NCBI GenBank assembly: GCA_016209245.1
Contig: JACQWN010000378.1
Span: 1 to 7,233, forward strand
DNA: 7,233 nt
Origin: Bacteroidia bacterium
GTDB taxonomy: Bacteria; Bacteroidota; Bacteroidia; Bacteroidales; BM523
Reading direction: 5' to 3'
In this document: piece after piece, positions 5,189 through 7,233 of the stretch
How positions within the stretch are numbered: the stretch's first letter is position 1
Layout of the letters: every line of letters begins with the position of its first letter
Notes under the pieces: model-generated
Database searches by the model: none
Told to the model about the DNA's origin: nothing
What the model saw: the letters and a program-made list of their open reading frames with translations, nothing else
Program-made: the position numbers and the translations under genes

Positions 5189-5899
5189 TCAAGCATCAAG
5201 TATTTCTAACATAAACCCAGAACCATGTACATTTCTAATCGAAATCCTTTTATCCTCGCTCATGTATTTTCTTAGCTTTGTAATATATACATCCATGCTT
5301 CTTCCCATAAAATAATCATCATCGCCCCAGATTTGCTTTAATATTGCTTCCCGTTTAACCAATTCTCCCTGATGACTGCATAAAACATAAAGCACATCGG
5401 CCTCCCGTTTTGTGAGATACTTTTCATTGCCAGGCCATGTTAATAATTGATTTTTAACATTAAATAAATACTTTCCTATAACAAAGCGGGTTTGTGTATC
5501 CTTGTCCTTATCCGATGCTACCTGGCATCTTCTCAATATAGCTTCGATTCTCAGCACTAATTCTTCGGTGCTGAACGGTTTGGTAATATAATCATCTGCA
5601 CCGGTTTTTAATCCTTTTATACGGTCTTCTTTCATAGCTTTTGCCGTAAGAAAGATAAAAGGAATATCTTGAGCAATCGCCCTGATTTCTTTTGCCAATG
5701 TAAATCCATCCATAACCGGCATCATAATATCCAATATACATAAATTAAATTTCCCTTTTCTAAATGCCTCTAACGCTTTTTTGCCGTCTTTTTCCCAATG
5801 AATGATATATCCGCTTATTTCAAGAAAATCTTTAAGTATATAACCCAGATTTTCATCATCCTCGGCAAGTAAAATTTTAGACTTACAATCTTCTTTCAT
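5189..5899 (-). CDS. OmpR-family response regulator, RprY-like
   Basis: This 236-residue two-domain regulator has the length normal for its family. The receiver domain (8-124) has the acidic pair D14/D15, phospho-acceptor D57 in LCILDIMMPVMDGF, switch threonine T85 in FLTAK and lysine K107 in YITKPF, so it should be phosphorylatable. The winged-helix DNA-binding domain spans about 140-233, with the recognition-helix segment RSMDVYITKLRKY at 200-212 and the closing hairpin NVHGSGFML. The sequence strongly resembles Bacteroides RprY. It should bind promoter DNA when phosphorylated by the adjoining kinase. Its ATG overlaps the kinase stop codon (ATGA, 5896-5899), implying translational coupling. 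The last codons overlap a short AAGCATC repeat, so the final LDA may be recent. Target genes are unknown. Confidence 0.93.
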   Translation of the reverse strand: MKEDCKSKILLAEDDENLGYILKDFLEISGYIIHWEKDGKKALEAFRKGKFNLCILDIMMPVMDGFTLAKEIRAIAQDIPFIFLTAKAMKEDRIKGLKTGADDYITKPFSTEELVLRIEAILRRCQVASDKDKDTQTRFVIGKYLFNVKNQLLTWPGNEKYLTKREADVLYVLCSHQGELVKREAILKQIWGDDDYFMGRSMDVYITKLRKYMSEDKRISIRNVHGSGFMLEILDA

Positions 5900-7173
5900 T
5901 TAACCGGTAAAATTATATCAAACCTGCTTCCTTTATTCAAATCGCTTGTAACTTTAATTACCCCTCCATGAAGCCCGATTATTTTTCTGACATAAAATAA
6001 CCCTAATCCAAAACCTTTGGTATTTTGAATATTTCCTGCCTGTACTCTGTAGAATTTATCAAAAATATGCTTCTGGGCTTCCGGCTTCATTCCAATCCCA
6101 TTATCCGACACGGAAATAATAAGGGCATCTCCGGCGTTTTCAGAGCCGATTTCAATTTCAGGATTTTCACCGGAATATTTACATGCATTATCAACAAGGT
6201 TGCTAATTACATTGCAGAAATGAAGCCGGTCAATATAAAGTTCATGTGTTTCGGCTTTTAGCCGGAATTTGATTTGAGGTTTTTTATTATAATGGTCAAG
6301 ACACATATTTCTTACTGTTTCCTCAATAAGCTCATGAATATCATATTTTTCTTTCAGCTCCAGCATATAGTCGCTTTTTTCCATTTCGGCAATCTCAAGA
6401 ACACGTTCGACCTGAGATCTGAGGCGAAGATTTTCTTCATTGATTATTTGTGCATATTTTTTTATTCGCGGTGAATCGGCTTCGACGTTTGTATTCAAAA
6501 GAACTTCGGTCGCCATCGAAATAGTTGATATTGGTGTTTTAAATTCATGGGTCATATTATTTATGAAATCATTCTTCATATCAGAAAGTTTCTTTTGCTT
6601 TAAAATTGTCAATACATTAAATAATGAACTTAATATCACAATAATAATAAAACCAATAGAAATTAATAACCAGAAACCCATATTTTTTATTATAAATTTA
6701 TATTTATCGGGAAAATAAACTTCCAGATAAAAGTTTTGTGACTGCCAGATGCACGACAAACCTGCGGAATGGCATGTAACAGGAATTTTATCACGAATCA
6801 CATCCTTTTTTTTATACAGAGGCGATTTATTACCGAACTCCACGATAGCATATTCAAAAATTGTATCAACCATATGATAAATAAATTGTATTTTAAGCAA
6901 TGAATCTAATATATCCGTGCGGATATATTTTTTTTCGGAAGGCAGACTATGTGGACAGCATACAGAAATGCCTTTTTTGACAGTATCGCAGGTGGTTTTA
7001 TTATAGACAACTAAATCGTTAAGCGCTTGTTTAATTGCTATTGTTACCCTGTGGTCGAATTGATCCCCGGCAAGATTAACGGCATTATGAATCCAGAACA
7101 ATTGGGTGATTATCAAACCAATGAGTGCAATTAATGTAAAGCATAATATTATAATAATATTTCTTTTTTTCAT
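5896..7173 (-). CDS. Membrane sensor histidine kinase, RprX-like
   Basis: This 425-residue inner-membrane kinase is complete. A first membrane segment (about 5-27) and a second (about 165-190) bracket a periplasmic sensor domain of some 135 residues. The H-box MTHEFKTPIS places the phospho-histidine at H209, the N-box is NLVDNACKYS (325-334), G1 is DNGIG (357-361), the F-box is FDKFYR (371-376) and G2 is GFGLGL (387-392). All catalytic motifs are intact. The kinase domain resembles Bacteroides RprX. No separate HAMP domain is evident between segment two and the H-box. The periplasmic domain holds five cysteines (62, 72, 73, 134, 141), unusual for this position. It should autophosphorylate and pass phosphate to D57 of the overlapping regulator gene downstream. 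The signal sensed is unknown. I chose the ATG at 7173 because it directly precedes the first membrane segment. Confidence 0.93.
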   Translation of the reverse strand: MKKRNIIIILCFTLIALIGLIITQLFWIHNAVNLAGDQFDHRVTIAIKQALNDLVVYNKTTCDTVKKGISVCCPHSLPSEKKYIRTDILDSLLKIQFIYHMVDTIFEYAIVEFGNKSPLYKKKDVIRDKIPVTCHSAGLSCIWQSQNFYLEVYFPDKYKFIIKNMGFWLLISIGFIIIVILSSLFNVLTILKQKKLSDMKNDFINNMTHEFKTPISTISMATEVLLNTNVEADSPRIKKYAQIINEENLRLRSQVERVLEIAEMEKSDYMLELKEKYDIHELIEETVRNMCLDHYNKKPQIKFRLKAETHELYIDRLHFCNVISNLVDNACKYSGENPEIEIGSENAGDALIISVSDNGIGMKPEAQKHIFDKFYRVQAGNIQNTKGFGLGLFYVRKIIGLHGGVIKVTSDLNKGSRFDIILPVK

Positions 7174-7233
7174 TATATTTATTCTAAATTTTAGTAACTA
7201 TTTAGGTATGGACATTATTATCCCACCGAAGTA

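Noticed and set aside
5133..5200. CRISPR-like array
   Set aside because: The units are 7 bp, directly adjacent and without spacers.
5091..5315. Small plus-strand protein over the heptamer repeats
   Set aside because: Its N-terminal half is translation of tandem repeats (NPKSQ-like) and the rest lies antisense to the response regulator, so it is a shadow frame.
7174..7233. End of another gene upstream of the kinase (a minus frame stopping at 7198)
   Set aside because: Only 11 codons are visible and at least one other frame looks equally plausible, so no coding call can be supported.

Overview
The window is AT-rich and most likely comes from an uncultured member of the Bacteroidota. Three things point there: an OmpR-type regulator and EFKTPIS-type sensor kinase that look like the Bacteroides RprX/RprY pair, an AAA-ATPase/PD-(D/E)XK protein of a kind common in that phylum, and start codons without clear Shine-Dalgarno sequences. 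This placement rests on remembered family resemblance; no search was run.

Layout. Bases 1-167 (+) hold the C-terminus of a probable outer-membrane beta-barrel protein, followed 21 bp later by a complete YfcC/DcuC-family inner-membrane carrier (189-1790, +). Everything from 1888 rightward is on the minus strand. Read in the direction of transcription, this is a sensor kinase (7173-5896), its response regulator (5899-5189, ATGA overlap), a 612-bp repeat-rich gap, an Hsp15-like S4 RNA-binding protein (4576-4193), a leucine-rich-repeat protein (4006-3329), and an AAA-ATPase/nuclease-fold gene (3244-1888). That last gene is broken at a 17-base homopolymer, where roughly 70 family-typical residues also appear to be missing. 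It converges on the carrier gene.

The part least explained by ordinary genes is the gap 4577-5188. It holds a 368-bp MITE-like element bounded by perfect 21-bp inverted repeats (4590-4957), with a second nested pair of inverted repeats inside it. Beside it are a near-symmetric palindrome made of three TACGAAT words per arm (5016-5081) and a five-unit heptamer tandem repeat (5133-5167). A third exact copy of the 21-bp terminal sequence lies alone at 1828-1848, in the convergent gap after the carrier. The element ends only 13 bp before the hslR start codon, so it must supply that gene's leader unless transcription starts within the last few bases.

The kinase and regulator form a self-contained signalling pair whose periplasmic sensor domain is rich in cysteine. 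The other genes do not form an obvious pathway. I see no convincing new multi-gene system. The most notable observations are the repeat family and the homopolymer-linked deletion in the ATPase/nuclease gene.
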